From Cannabis sativa (lineage: Eukaryota; Streptophyta; Magnoliopsida; Rosales; Cannabaceae), in NCBI RefSeq assembly GCF_029168945.1, contig NC_083601.1, positions 31,547,660 through 31,611,659 on the forward strand: DNA of 64,000 nt, read 5' to 3'. How positions within the stretch are numbered: the first letter of the stretch is position 1; the number at the start of each line of letters is the position of its first letter. This document shows, piece by piece, positions 24,301 through 36,320 of the stretch. A program made the translations under genes and the position numbers. A model generated the notes under the pieces. It was not told where the DNA came from. It saw only the letters and a program-made list of their open reading frames with translations, and searched no databases.

Positions 24301-25226
24301 CAGGTATGTTTTTAGTTAAATGATTGCCCTATGTGTTGCAGTCTGGTTTCAATTCTTGTATGCTGTTGATGTTGTTTTACATTGATAGCTTTATGTTACA
24401 CTACTTTCTCTCTCTTCCCTTTATTTATTTATTATTTTGGTGATTGACATAATAATTGTAACTTGTTATATTTTCATTCCATGAAAATTGTGTGATTTTC
24501 TGTGTTGTATCGTTCAAACCATTGCGTACTTTCCTTAAATTAGAAATATAGATTGAATTCTCTAAATTAGTGTTGTTACATTATCTAATTTTAGAGCAGT
24601 AGTATGAGTTTAACTGTACCTTTTTATTTTCATAAGAAATGAGACTTATGTTAGAGAGAGGAGGGAACAAAATATGCTACAGTATTACTGTAAAGTCTGT
24701 AATTGCACTAGGAGCATTTGTTTCAGTTGAATGGGTAGTACTGTGTTTTATTATTTTATTTATTCCTATTTTCGGATTCCACAAATATAATAATTATTGC
24801 AATCATTTGATTGAGAAAATAGAATCCACATTTTACTCTTTGTATCCTGGTTTATAGTTTGTATTTGTATAAGTGACATAAATTTTCTTCATTTGCCAAA
24901 AGTATTAATCTATTTAGAAAGAATTCATGTTTTAATATTTCTACCCTGATTTGCTGCTTGTATCAAATGCCATATTTCCTTCTCTCCCGTGATTCTCTTT
25001 GCTACATTGTATTGATCATAGATCTCATCTTTGCTTTACTCTTCCTCCCTTATTTGTATGTTATCATTCTCACTTTCTGCAACACTTAGTTTTCACTCAT
25101 CTTTTTCTATAGCTCATGTTACTTCTAATTTCTCACGTAACAGAATCTTTGCAACATTCAATAGTACCCTTCTCTTTTCTCTCCCCCTAATTTATTTTGT
25201 CAGTCCTCTTTGTCACATTGAAGTAA

Positions 25227-25269
<43 letters not shown>

Positions 25270-27387
25270 CACACATGCACCCTTTGAATCATGCGTATTC
25301 CCCACATTGTGGATCATCTTATATAGTACATTTATGCAACCATATTTTGAACACTTAGTTGACATTGTTGCCTTATGTTTTTGATGACAAATTAAGAACA
25401 CTAGTTTATATTGAGTCTTGACAAATATGAAATGTGGAGTTAGGTTTGATTAAAAATTGCACTTTTTTTGGCAACCTTTGGTAGGCAAGAAATAATAATC
25501 GTAGGGGGAGGTATAAGTATGGGAAATAGAAACTAGCAAGTAAAGAAAGAAAAAAAAATGCTATTCTCTTATGTTGCGTGGTATGGGGAAAGAAGGAAAG
25601 TGAGACTTTAGTAAAATTATTAAGGAAAAAATAGTTAGATTGGTTGACAAGTATAACAAGTTGCTCTTCCATAACTATCAGATAAATGGTGGGCCCACTT
25701 TCATTTTTTTCCCTTTCCAATTTTCTTGTTCACCCACTTTTTTTGTTCTCACTCCCTCATGCATATTCCCCCTCCTCTTCATTTTCTTTTCTACTCAAAT
25801 ATCTGTTATTTTGGACTGTGCAAAAGGAGAGCTCAAGTGCTACAGTACTAATTAGCTTTTAACTTTTTTATTCATTTGGATTAGAATTTATTTGCCAGAG
25901 TGCTATTGGGTTTTAGAATCCTAAATTTAGTCAATGAGTTGATATAGAACATGTTTTTTATTTGCCAGATTTCCTCTCGCTCTCTCTCTCTGTCTTTTCT
26001 ATCTATTCTTTTATTTCTCTATCCAAGTTCCTTCTTTATTCCTATACTCTCTCCACTTTTCTGTTTCTTCCCATCACAAATTGCCCATGGCCTTTTGTTT
26101 CTTCATCATTAGAAAGTAGCAGCACACGGTATGGTTACTTGAACTATATAATGTGTAGTAGGGTTCCTATGTGTTTGATTTCCAGTAAGATATGTTCAAC
26201 TTGAATTTTAGGTGTTTTCTTCTCGGGTTTTCATGGTACTCCATATACACATGTGCTTCCTTCTGTTGCAACAGCATCTTACAGCTTACCGAACTATGGA
26301 CCAAATGGCGGCGGAGGAAAGTTTCAGAACAACAAGGTTCACACAATTCAACTATTCTTAATTGATTTATTTATCTTATTTACATTTTAAGAGTTTGGTT
26401 ATCATTAAATTTTGATCATCTTGACATTTTGATTACATTGAAATGACCATTTAAGAAGGCATGCTGTTAAATCATTGATGTTCATTTTAATATTCTTTCT
26501 TATTGGTAAATCAATGTAATCTTTGCCGCAGTTCCATCTGGGTTAAAGCATAATGCCTTTGAGCACACTATTTTGTAGGTGGAAAAGTTGATATGAACAA
26601 ACACTATAATTATGAGGAATTTGAGGATGGGAATAGTTTAAGCTGATTCTAAAACACTTAAAATTACAAGATGCTTGAATAGCGATAGTTCATTCTCATC
26701 TTCTCATTGTACACATTACGAGTTCGTTTTAGTTTTAAATTGGAACCAATTAGAATCAAAAGTCAAAACCATTTCTTGTAAGGAAGGTGCTTGTGCAGAA
26801 GAAAATTGATGTATCGTAGATCTGAACGCACTCTGTTCTATCAAGGAGTCCATGCTGTTCACCCCTTAAGTTTATTAACTTGCAATTATATTGTTTTTTT
26901 GTCATATATTTTGATGAACTAATAAAAATCCTTGTGTTGTTTTACCAGGAGGACAGAAGTAATTCAGTAACTATTGGTGTTTCTGATGAGCATATTGGAT
27001 TTGTTGTTGGACGTGGTGGAAGGAATATAATGGAGATCAGCCAGGTTTGTAGATAGCTAGTTTCTGAACTTGCATCTGATATGTGTTTTTCATAAGTGGT
27101 ATTAATTTAGAGCCTTGTGTTTTTGTAGGCAAGTGGTGCCAGGATAAAGATCTCAGACCGAGGCGATTTCTTGTCTGGAACAACTGATAGGTACTACATA
27201 GATCCGTTTATTTTGAGTAAATATGCTGCTTCCTTGGATGACTTTAAATGTTTTTGACTCCTGACATACTGTCTTCTTGTGTTGCAGGAAAGTGACAATC
27301 ACCGGGTCCCAGAGGGCAATCCGTACAGCTGAATCGATGATAATGCAGAAAGTTTCCTATGCCTCAGAGAGGGTAGCAGTGGAATGA
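21334..27387 (+). CDS. BTR1: KH-domain RNA-binding protein BTR1-like (At5g04430-like)
   Basis: Eight coding exons join in frame: 21334-21421, 22716-22954, 23041-23147, 24110-24303, 26212-26336, 26949-27044, 27129-27190 and 27288-27387. The product has 336 residues. A Ser/Pro-rich head precedes three KH domains, each with its GXXG RNA-gripping loop: GKGG at residues 52-55, GKGG at 138-141 and GRGG at 272-275. A Gly/Ser/Tyr-rich linker separates KH2 from KH3. This architecture and the '[19 protein letters not shown]' start match plant BTR1 (Binding to ToMV RNA 1), a NOVA-like poly(C)-type RNA-binding protein. In Arabidopsis BTR1 binds tomato mosaic virus RNA and restricts its multiplication; the cellular role is probably mRNA regulation. 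Arabidopsis makes long and short splice forms, and the 1.9-kb intron 4 here leaves room for that. The start chosen is the first ATG after the leader intron. Confidence 0.92.
25229..25266. repeat. (TC)19 microsatellite in BTR1 intron 4
   Basis: Uninterrupted TC dinucleotides, within a generally pyrimidine-rich intron. Confidence 0.95.
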
Positions 27388-29023
27388 TTTTTCCAAGTAA
27401 TGCAATTCATTCTTTCTGAGAATCTTTTGGTGGACCTGATTTCAACATTTATATACAGTTGGTCATTTAAAAATGTGTCCACCTACATGATGATAAATTG
27501 ATAAAAACAACCGGATACTTTTGTAGGGTCGAGAACGGGGAAATTTTTGTTCTCCTTATATAGAGTTGTATGAGATCAGGACTTGAAATGTTGGAAGAGA
27601 GAGGGCATTGTAGTTGACCAAATAGAATTATTAGGTTTTGATTTATTTATTTATACAGTTGTAACTTTGAAAGTAAGCAGGGTACTGTTTGATCTGATGT
27701 TGGTTGAATTTGTTTTTTGGATTGACGTAACATTTTGGGTATTCTAAAGGAACAAGTTTTGTTTTCACCATTCTTTTACTTGAATAATGATTTTGTGATA
27801 TCTATACACTTTAATGTACTTAGCATATTGGGCACCAATCATCATCTTGTGGGTCTTTGCACGATTGACCTTTTGATATTCGAAACATTCAATGTCTTCA
27901 ATGCTTCTTTTTTTTTTCCCCCTTTTTTCGATAGCACGAAAGTTCACGCTTCTTTGTGGTTAGAAATGTGTTTAACTTTTTTTTGGTCAAAGAAGAAAAA
28001 ACAAAATGAAATGTGTTTAGTTTTACTTAAACGTGTAAGTGGAGTGTTGGTTGTGCGTGCTCTGCAGCTGTACTGCACCTACTTCAGAGGGCTTTTTTTG
28101 TTGGTCTGAAAGTGACAGTTTGTTAAGCTTAAGCTCACTTTGTTTTACTTGGAAGGAAACGAACTCGCATGAAAATGGTTAATTGACTACGAAAATATAT
28201 ATTCGAAAAATCACCTCAGCTTTATACTCGAGATAACGCACTCATTCACATATAGGAAAAACTTGTTAAAATTTAACGTGTTTCTTACTTCATATGGGAC
28301 ATGTGATTCTTTTGACTTAATATTTTTTTGGTGATATGAATACTTTTGGCGTTTATGATTATTTTGGAGATTGTGGTGAGACGTTTTCCTCAGAATTCCC
28401 AGTTGAAAGAAAAATAGAAAAATGCCGAGGGTACAACTTTATTTGTGTTTTTGAGGAAATTAAGAATATAATGGCTATTGTTTGGCGTATTTTTAAAGTG
28501 CATCAGAATAAGTACTAATAGCAATTAATTATAATAATGCTAGTTAGTTAAAGTTCATGATATGCCATCTTTCATTATTTAATTATGACTTTACCATCTG
28601 ATCTTTTACCTTTGAGGAATAAATTAATGAACGAAAGAGCACACATCGAAAACGTGTGCTATAATTATCATTTTTCTTATCATTTAATTGAACGAAATAT
28701 GTCCCAAAAAAAAATAGAATAAACGAAAACATGACTTCTTTTTTCGGTGTCAAATATATTTTATTCCAATAATTTGTACGATGATTATAATAATACAGCA
28801 GAGTAAGAATTTGTAATATACCAAAATACAACACATGCACGTATACAAACCCCATGCAAGCAACGTTGTTACACCGCCTAAGATTATTATATGCTCCACA
28901 TGCATAAACTTGATGGTGATTTAATCAATTGCTGCACCTTTATTTTCACTAACATTTGAATAATAATAATGGCTAGCTATGCCTAAAAAGAAAGACAAAC
29001 TATAAGGTTTTATTATTTGTGTT
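27388..29023. other. 3' flanks of the convergent BTR1 and glycine-rich genes
   Basis: The first 300 bases or so are the likely BTR1 3' UTR. The last 100 bases or so are the likely 3' UTR of the minus-strand glycine-rich protein gene. Between them is AT-rich DNA. No further gene is supported: frames of 60 to 124 residues here have no recognisable domain. Confidence 0.5.
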
Positions 29024-29659
29024 TCATGGAGAAAAATCACCATTGTCTCCTTCACCATATCCGGAACCATATCCTTCACCATAACCCGAACCACTACCAT
29101 AGCCCGAACCATTTCCTGATCTACCACCACCACCCCCACCTCCGCCGCCGCCTCCACCACCACCTCCACCGCCGCTACCACCTCTACCGCCTCCACTTCC
29201 ATATCCACTCCCACTTCCATAACCAGACCCACCTCCTATTCCTGAGCCTCCACCTCCACCTCCTCCTCTGCCGCCACCACCACCTCCACCACCTCCATTC
29301 CCACCCCCACTTCCGTAACCCGACCCGCTACCATATCCGGATCCATATCCACTACCCGACCCAGAACCATTAGCTCCTCCTTCCCCACCTCCACCTCCAC
29401 CGCCGCCACCTCCTCCTCCTCCACCACCACCAGCTTTTCCTCCCCCGCTACCATATCCCGAACCACTTCCAGAGCCATACCCCGAACCATACCCCGACCC
29501 GAGGGCATCGGCACCACCACCGCCGCCACCACCTCGACCACCACCACCACCTCCTCCTCCACCTCTACCTTTAGTTGCCTTCAATGATCTAGCAGCTAAG
29601 GAAAGGTCCACAAGCAGCAAAATCAAGAATGTGACACCAATGGCCTTGGTGCTACCCAT
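29024..29659 (-). CDS. Secreted glycine-rich protein, cell-wall structural type
   Basis: An intronless 211-residue frame. Residues 1-22 form a classic signal peptide (MGSTKAIG, then a Leu/Ile/Val-rich core, then AAR), followed by SLKATKGRGGG. The rest is over half glycine, alternating poly-Gly blocks with GSGYGSGYGSG blocks, and it ends GEGDNGDFSP. This is the class I layout of plant glycine-rich proteins, which are exported to the cell wall where tyrosines may be cross-linked. The coding strand is GC-rich against AT-rich surroundings, as poly-Gly codons require. The opposite strand gives a spurious His-rich frame. The gene converges on BTR1. A TATA box lies about 175 bp upstream of the ATG. 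Repeat blocks may vary in length between individuals. The specific ortholog is not identifiable by eye. Confidence 0.88.
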   Translation of the reverse strand: MGSTKAIGVTFLILLLVDLSLAARSLKATKGRGGGGGGGGGRGGGGGGGADALGSGYGSGYGSGSGSGYGSGGGKAGGGGGGGGGGGGGGGGEGGANGSGSGSGYGSGYGSGSGYGSGGGNGGGGGGGGGRGGGGGGGSGIGGGSGYGSGSGYGSGGGRGGSGGGGGGGGGGGGGGGGGRSGNGSGYGSGSGYGEGYGSGYGEGDNGDFSP

Positions 29660-29831
29660 TTGTTCAATGCGCCCTACTAATTAACTACCTAATAGATTTG
29701 GTGATGAACTAATAAAAAGTATAACAAAAAGGTTTAAGTGAATTTGTTTTAGGAAGCTGCACTACAAGAACTTATAGTGTTTTGTGTACTTATTATGAGA
29801 TGTGAATGTTAGTTTAAGGTATAAGAGTCTC

Positions 29832-29839
29832 TATTTATA
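29832..29839 (-). promoter_or_regulatory. TATA box of the glycine-rich protein gene
   Basis: The minus strand reads CCTATAAATAGAGAC, a near-perfect TATA element, 173 bp upstream of the start codon and with no other gene between them. Confidence 0.65.
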
Positions 29840-29859
29840 GGCATATATTGTATGTGAAA

Positions 29860-32800
29860 CATTCATGCACACACTTTCTTTCTAGTAGCTTCCTTGTAGT
29901 TCTCCTCGTGGCTCTAATAATATATTATATTATAGAAAATGACATATATAAATATATATATAGTTAGAATTTTTATTTATGTTTACATTAAATTTTATTG
30001 GTTTTATTAAAATTTAAGTTGATTGGATAGTTTTTTTGATGTGTTAGTATATATTGTTGGTGATCACTAGTTAATGGGTTTAGTATCTGTGTGTAAAGTC
30101 TAGGTGAAGTATGTGCGTGGGCTTTTGTAGTTAACTGAAGTTTTTGATGAGCAGGCCCAATCCAACTAAGGTTAGGTAGCTAAGTCCCTCCCTAATTCTA
30201 TAAATACATATTGTCCCATCACAATTGTATACTTTTTATAATCAGATAATATAAAACTGCTTCTGATTTATTTAGAGATCTAAGGAAGAAGAGTTAATTG
30301 ATAGTCTTGTTAGGGCCGACCTTGAGCTAAGACGAAGGAGGCGGCCGCCTTAGGCCCCCCACCACAACTAAAAGGTTGAGAGTTCAAATTTCAATAGCCT
30401 CATTTTACTATTGCACTATTAAATTACAATAATTATTATGGATCAATCAAATACATATACACATAATTATTATATACATATACATAATTATTATATATTA
30501 TTATTGTATTTTATAAGTTTTATATTATATATAAATAGATGTTCAGTTTATTATTAATTTTGCTAACATATATATTTTATAATTTGGAACGTGTATATAT
30601 ATGTGTATTTTTGGTTAGTGGCGTGACATAGTGGTGGGGTGGTAGAGTGTGGTAGTGACGGTGGTGCCATATTGTGGGTGATGATGTGATTGTTTGTTAA
30701 ATTCCCATCTTCTTATTGTTTCTTATATATGTATGAATAATTAATTCTACTATCATTCCCTTCTCTGATAGGGTTAAAGTGTTTCTTCCACTTTTGACTT
30801 GTCCATATATATATATAATATCTCTTTAATTAGTTATATAAACTTTGCAGTAGTAGTGTAGTGTTACTATTTGAAATTTCTGCGGATGAGATACTCATAC
30901 ACATGTGTTCACATATTCTTAATATTATTACTATACTCATATGTATTCATGTATATCGTATGAACTGAAATTGCCACGTTAGTGATCCGTTGATTTTCTG
31001 TGCAACTTTTTATAATATATGATAATATTCACATATAATTAATTGATTAATGAAGGCACTATCACATATTTTTGTGGCTATAGATGATACAATTGTAATG
31101 TTCTCTTCATGTATCATCAATTCGTATGTATATATGCACTAGTCCTTTTACATTTGTCAGCTTGTGCAAGAGTTTTGATTTTATGTGGTTTACACTTGTC
31201 CTCAATAAATTACACACCACGCGGATAGTATACCTATGTATATCTTCTTAGTGATGACTATGCATAGTACGGTAAATATTTTCTTTAAGGAAGAAATTCT
31301 TTTATGTTATTTTTTATTTTTGGATAGGGAGAAGATTACTTATTGAAATTGAAGATTGATCACACTGCATGCAACATTCAGTTCAAATGATCATTATATA
31401 ATATTGTTGAAGTCATCATATATATTATAACGATTAAAGAGTATTTCAACCATTATCGATCGAATAATCAAAATTACAAAATGCTAGAAGATAACCTAAC
31501 AATATTTATATCTTTATTATTACTGTAATTAAGTATGGGTATATAATTTAAGCTATATTGTTAGCCAATCCTAGTATGCGTGCTTAATTGTTTGAGATAT
31601 ATATCGTATGCGTTCTTAATTGTTACATTATCCATACGTGTTGACAATCAACAATGAATGAATATTACATATATATTATTAAACAATTTATATAACTATT
31701 AATGATAATGTTCCGAAAGACCTTAATGGCCTTAATTAGCTAAACAACTTAATTAATCAGCCTAAGAATTAAGGCCACGTATCAAAGGTCATGGCAATAG
31801 CCTTTCCAGCAATAATGTTCCGAAAGACCTTAATATATAATTAATTAAATAAATAAATCAACCCTCCACTAAGATAAATATATATAATATAATATTACAA
31901 CCTCACTCAAAAAAATAAATAAATAAATAAAATAATCTCACCAACCCAAAAAGAATACTGCTATATGATATCCTAGTACAATTTAATATATCTATCTAGC
32001 TAGTTTAAATTAATTTACCAACCCGTGTTATTATTTCTTTCGAAATCAAAGGTAATTGGATTGATCACAATAAAATGAGTTTACTAATATGCAATTTTAT
32101 ATCAGAAATATTATAATTCAGCTAATAAATAAGCATTGTTATTAGGCTCGCTAACGTGTTCAACACTACATATTATCTGGTTAAACCTTTTATGTGATTA
32201 GTAATTTCATTGAATTATCATGTATCAATTCTCTTTATTAAATTAAGTACCGTACCACTACAATATGTATATACCAAAATAACAATACTCTAATAGCAAT
32301 AATAATAATAATAAGATAAATGTTACAAGCCATTATTGTATAATACTCATTTTCTCCAAATAATGTTTTGACAAAAGTATGTAGTGGAGCTAGGGCTTGT
32401 CTTGTGTATATAGCTTCATGTGTACGTTTTGTGGTGACAAATGGCAAAGTGTTGGATTGTATAAGTGGTTTTGTTTTGGGTATATATATATTATAGTTGG
32501 CGTGTTTTGTGGTGTGACCCATTCCCTTTCCTTTAATTTCCTCCAATTAAATTTACACACTACGCTACATAGCTTGCATGCACTTTGGTCCCTCTTATAA
32601 TTCAATCATAACCTGCAAAACCGCATGACCCCTCTCTGTCCTCTTTTTTTGACTTTATTATTACAATATTCTCTTGTTTTGTTTATATATATTCACTTGA
32701 ATTTTGTTTAAGCTCCATCCAATATTATTGTATATATATTGCCTACTTATTAGTTATAACATTATAAGCCTTGTTGATTTATTGTGATTGGGGATATGGA

Positions 32801-33215
32801 GTTCTAAGAGCCAATTATTATAAATAAGATTTTAAGAAAGAAAAAGAATAGTAGAGCAATAGTATAATAAGAGGAACTGTTCCTTGTTGATTGTCATTTG
32901 GGGATCTGATCTCCTATGTAAATAACAAATTCAGACCCAGTCAGCTCAAGTCTTACATTTTTTTTTGAACAATCTTATATTTCTTTCGGTTTTTATTTTG
33001 TCACACATTTTAATTATGATAGTAGTTTTTAGTTTTATTTTGTACATATATATAAATATTTATATTGCCTTAAAAAATAATGAAAGGTTTACTGGCTAAT
33101 TAAATCTTTAATTAATAATTGTTGTTGAAAAAAAATCTTCATTCAATAATTATAATTAATGTAAAAAAAAAACCACAAAACAAAATATGTGAAACTTAAT
33201 ATCAAATTATTCTAT
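29860..33215. other. Long intergenic region, no gene supported
   Basis: AT-rich DNA. About 30050-30300 resembles an LTR-type remnant (TGTTAGTATATATTGTTGGTG, CTATAAATACATATTG, ACTGCTTCTGATTTATT), without domains. A GC-rich fragment at 30311-30360 (GGGCCGACCTTGAGC, GCGGCCGCCTTAGGCCCCC) resembles one at 6355-6420. A 21-bp word starting AATGTTCCGAAAGACC occurs twice (31706 and 31814). At 32128 a short sequence (AGCATTGTTATTAGGC) resembles the MITE at 54267. Open frames near 32240-32600 on both strands lack homology and overlap each other. Confidence 0.5.
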
Positions 33216-33222
33216 TAGTACT

Positions 33223-33625
33223 AGGGTAATTAAGATTTTTTTTCCTCTAAACTTTGACATGTATCAAATCATGCTCTCTGAACTTTTTTAGCCGTTAAAA
33301 ATTTCTCCTAAACTATTGAGATTGTTAGATTTAAGAACTTTTTGTCTAATTTTATTCAATTTTACTGTTTCAGTGATTGTTTATGTACTAAACCATGCTC
33401 CCCAGACTTTGATATCTACCAAATCATGCCCCTCAAACTTTAATATGTACTAAATCATGTTCCTTGAACTTTCATCCATGTTACAATTTTTATACTAAAA
33501 TTAGACAAAAGTCCTTAAATCTAACAATCTTAATAGTTCAGGAAGAATTTTTAACGGTAAAAAAAATTCAGGGAGCATAATTTGGTACATGACAAAGTTC
33601 GAATGGAAAAAATCCTAATTAGCCT
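33223..33625. mobile_element. Foldback MITE with 7-bp duplication
   Basis: The ends are AGGGTAATTAAGATTTTTTT and, inverted, AGGCTAATTAGGATTTTTTC, flanked by TAGTACT on both sides (33216-33222 and 33626-33632). Long complementary arms include CAAACTTTGACATGTA, GCTCTCTGAACTTTTTTA and CTATTGAGATTGTTAGATTTA against their inverses. There are also short direct repeats of 'AAATCATGCTC' type inside. No coding capacity. Confidence 0.75.
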
Positions 33626-33632
33626 TAGTACT

Positions 33633-34042
33633 ATAACACTTTAACATCTTTTATTATTGTGAAATACTGTTTTACTTTTACATAAAATAAATAGTAAAAT
33701 ATTAAATTATATATAAAAACATGACTATTTTATTTATCACCATGGGAATTTCATAATTTTCAGTGTCCGTAAACTAAATTTAAAATAAATAAATAAATCA
33801 ATGTCAAAAATAAAATATTAATAAAAAAGGCTTTCATAAAAAACAAAATTTATAATTGAAATTGATCACTTTCTTGGTCCAAGTGTGGCCCAAGTTGAAG
33901 ATAGCTCCATAGATGATACAAATTCGGTGTGGCCCGTGGAATAGTTAGCCCAACTCCAAATTGGCCCTTGTGATTTTGTGATGTCCAAGATAATGTAAAA
34001 ATCAACTTAAATAAAATTATTTTGTTCCAAAATTTTTTTAAA
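33633..34042. other. AT-rich spacer
   Basis: No gene, RNA or bounded repeat recognised. Confidence 0.4.
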
Positions 34043-34302
34043 GGGAAATTATAGTAAATGGTCCCAGGAGTATGTTAGTTTATGTCCTCATTTTAAAAAA
34101 ATATAGCAAATAGCCCTAAATCATAAGACTATGTTAGTAACTGTCCTCATTTTGAAATTATTTTTTTTTTTATTTTTTTAGAATTAGAAGCAAATTATTT
34201 AAACATTATGGTATATCTATATTAGTTTTGTTAAAATCTTTTTTATTTTAAAGTTATTTCAATTTTTTTAATTTTTTATGAGTTGTTTTGGATTGTTGGT
34301 AT

Positions 34303-35075
34303 TAGGGGTGTACATCAAACCGCTCAAACCGCCCGCACCGCACCGCACCGCAAAAAAAATGCGGTTTGAAATTCTTCGCGGTGCGGTTGCGGTTTGAATT
34401 TTTCCCAAACCGCGCGGTGCGGTGCGGTTTGCGGTTTTGAATTATTAAACCGCGATTCAAACCGCACCGCACCGCATCTTTTAAAATTTCAATTTTTATA
34501 TTTATTTTATTAAGCCCATACATATGAGCCCAACCCAAGCCTATAAATCTTAGGGCAAAATCCATAACTCTTCACAAACCCTCTCTTCTTAGCAACAAAC
34601 CCAAGTCCATACATGTGTATTAAAATTTGGAGTTGGAAGTTTGTGTTTGTTTTATTTTTAATCTATTGATGTAAGTATTTTAGTTGTACATTTATATTGT
34701 TGTTAGAACTTAATTAGTTTCAAGTTTGTTATTTTGATTTAAGTGTGTTGTTGAAACTTTAAAAAGATTATTGATTTATTGTTGTTATTATAACTTTTAT
34801 TAGTCTCAAGTTTGTTGTATTTTCTTAAGTGTTTTGGAATAATTATATTAATGATAGTTTAATTATTTTATGATTATTTCAAAAAAAAAATTGTGATAGT
34901 TCAAACCGCATAAACCGCAAAAACCGCCCGCACCGCATTATTTTTTGCGGTGCGGTTTTTGCGGTTTTTTAGTATCGCGGTGCGGGTGCGGTTTGGAAAA
35001 TTAGGAAAACCGCATGTGCGGGTTGGTTTGAAAAAATGGTTAAAAACCGCACAACCCGCACCGCGAACACCCCTA
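34303..35075. mobile_element. Non-autonomous hAT element, AAACCGC-rich family, copy 2
   Basis: The ends are TAGGGGTGTACATCAAACCG and, inverted, TAGGGGTGTTCGCGGTGCGG, flanked by the perfect 8-bp duplication GTTGGTAT (34295-34302 and 35076-35083). Both subterminal regions carry dense GCGGTTT/AAACCGC arrays. The middle contains AGCCCATACATATGAGCCC, a TATAAAT stretch and AT-rich DNA, but no transposase. This is the cleanest copy of the family in the window. Confidence 0.92.
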
Positions 35076-35083
35076 GTTGGTAT

Positions 35084-36130
35084 ATAGATTTTGTTGTACG
35101 GTATAGTTTTATTTTGTTATATGGTATATTATTATTCTTAGATGATATTTATTTTTTATTATGATATGTATAATAGTGGTATATAATTTTATTAGTATAA
35201 TAAAAATATTTTAATGTATGTATATAATTTTATTGTCATGCTACATATATTTAGTTATATTTTTATATTTTTTGATTGTATGATTATTTATTTTAAATAA
35301 TATTTAATTAGTTTTTATTTTATTATATACAATAGTCATGGTATATATATTTTTATTGTGGTATATAATTTGGTTAGTATAGTATACATACATATATATA
35401 TATGTATTAGTAATCTATAATTTTATTATTATTATTTTTTGTATATATGTTTTGGTGTATGGTATATATATTTTTTGTTATACGGTATATAATTTTTTTA
35501 AATAATATTTAAGTTTTATTTTCTATTGTACTTTTGTTGACATGATATATAATTTTATTAGCATCCTATATATTTTTATTTTTATTTGTTGTTATTATTA
35601 TATATATATTTTATTGTAAGGTATATATTTTATGCTATATGGTATATAAGTTTTATTATATAGTATATCATTTTATTTTAGATAATGCATGTTTAGTTTT
35701 TATTTTAGTATACATAAAGGTGATATATAATTTTGTTAATATGATATATATAATTTTTTTTAATAATATTATATTATTTTGTTTTATTTTTTATTGTAGG
35801 TATATACGTTTTATTGTATAGTATATGATTTTTGTTGTTTATAATATATTATTTATTTAATATGATATTTAGTTTCTATTTTATTATATATAAATTTTTT
35901 GGTATGTATTCATATTTTAATGGTGGTATATATAATTTTGTTAGCATGATATATATATTTTTTGAGTATTAATTTGGTATTGTTATAATTTCTTTGTGGT
36001 ATATAATTTTATTACTACGGTATATTAATTTTCTGTACTACGATATATCTAATACTGCTGTATATATTTCAATGATCTAATATATTTATTTATTTTTGTT
36101 ACAATATAATAATATGCAATACTAAAAAAA
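35084..36130. repeat. Degenerate GGTATATA minisatellite
   Basis: About 1 kb of loosely repeated units of roughly 25 to 60 bp built on GGTATATA, ATTTTATTGT and ATAATTTTATTAGTATGATA. The order is variable and there are many small insertions. It is contained in the MULE at 34043-36300. Confidence 0.75.
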
Positions 36131-36320
36131 TTATGTAACTTAATTTTGTTATTATATATATATTTTTTTAAATGTGATAAATCTATTTTTATAATTTTTA
36201 TTAGCTAATTTATTAGATTTAGCTATTTTCTTAATTTTTTAAAAAAGTGAACATTTACTAACTTAGTTACCAAATTTATGGCCATTTTGCATCTCAACCC
36301 ATTTTTAAAAGTACACGGGC

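Larger units (their letters stand above)
34043..36300. mobile_element. Non-autonomous MULE carrying a nested hAT and a minisatellite
   Basis: The left end is GGGAAATTATAGTAAATGG. The right end, inverted, is GGGTTGAGATGCAAAATGG. Both run on into similar subterminal sequence (GTTAGTTTATGTCCTCA against GTTAGTAAATGTTCACT, each followed by a TTTTAAAAAA-type block and ATAGC). Flanking 9-mers are TTTTTTAAA and ATTTTTAAA (8 of 9 identical), the MULE duplication size. A hAT element occupies 34303-35075, and TATATA-rich repeats fill most of the rest. No transposase. Confidence 0.6.

Noticed and set aside
29017..29373. His/Leu-rich plus-strand frame and two Val/Glu-rich minus-strand frames
   Set aside because: Off-frame readings of the glycine-rich repeat; only the frame with a signal peptide is plausible.
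30050..30300. Full LTR retrotransposon call
   Set aside because: Some LTR-like words and a TATA-like site, but no inverted ends, second LTR or domains.
32238..32605. Frames of 67 to 102 residues on both strands
   Set aside because: Mutually overlapping, no domain, AT-rich; chance frames.
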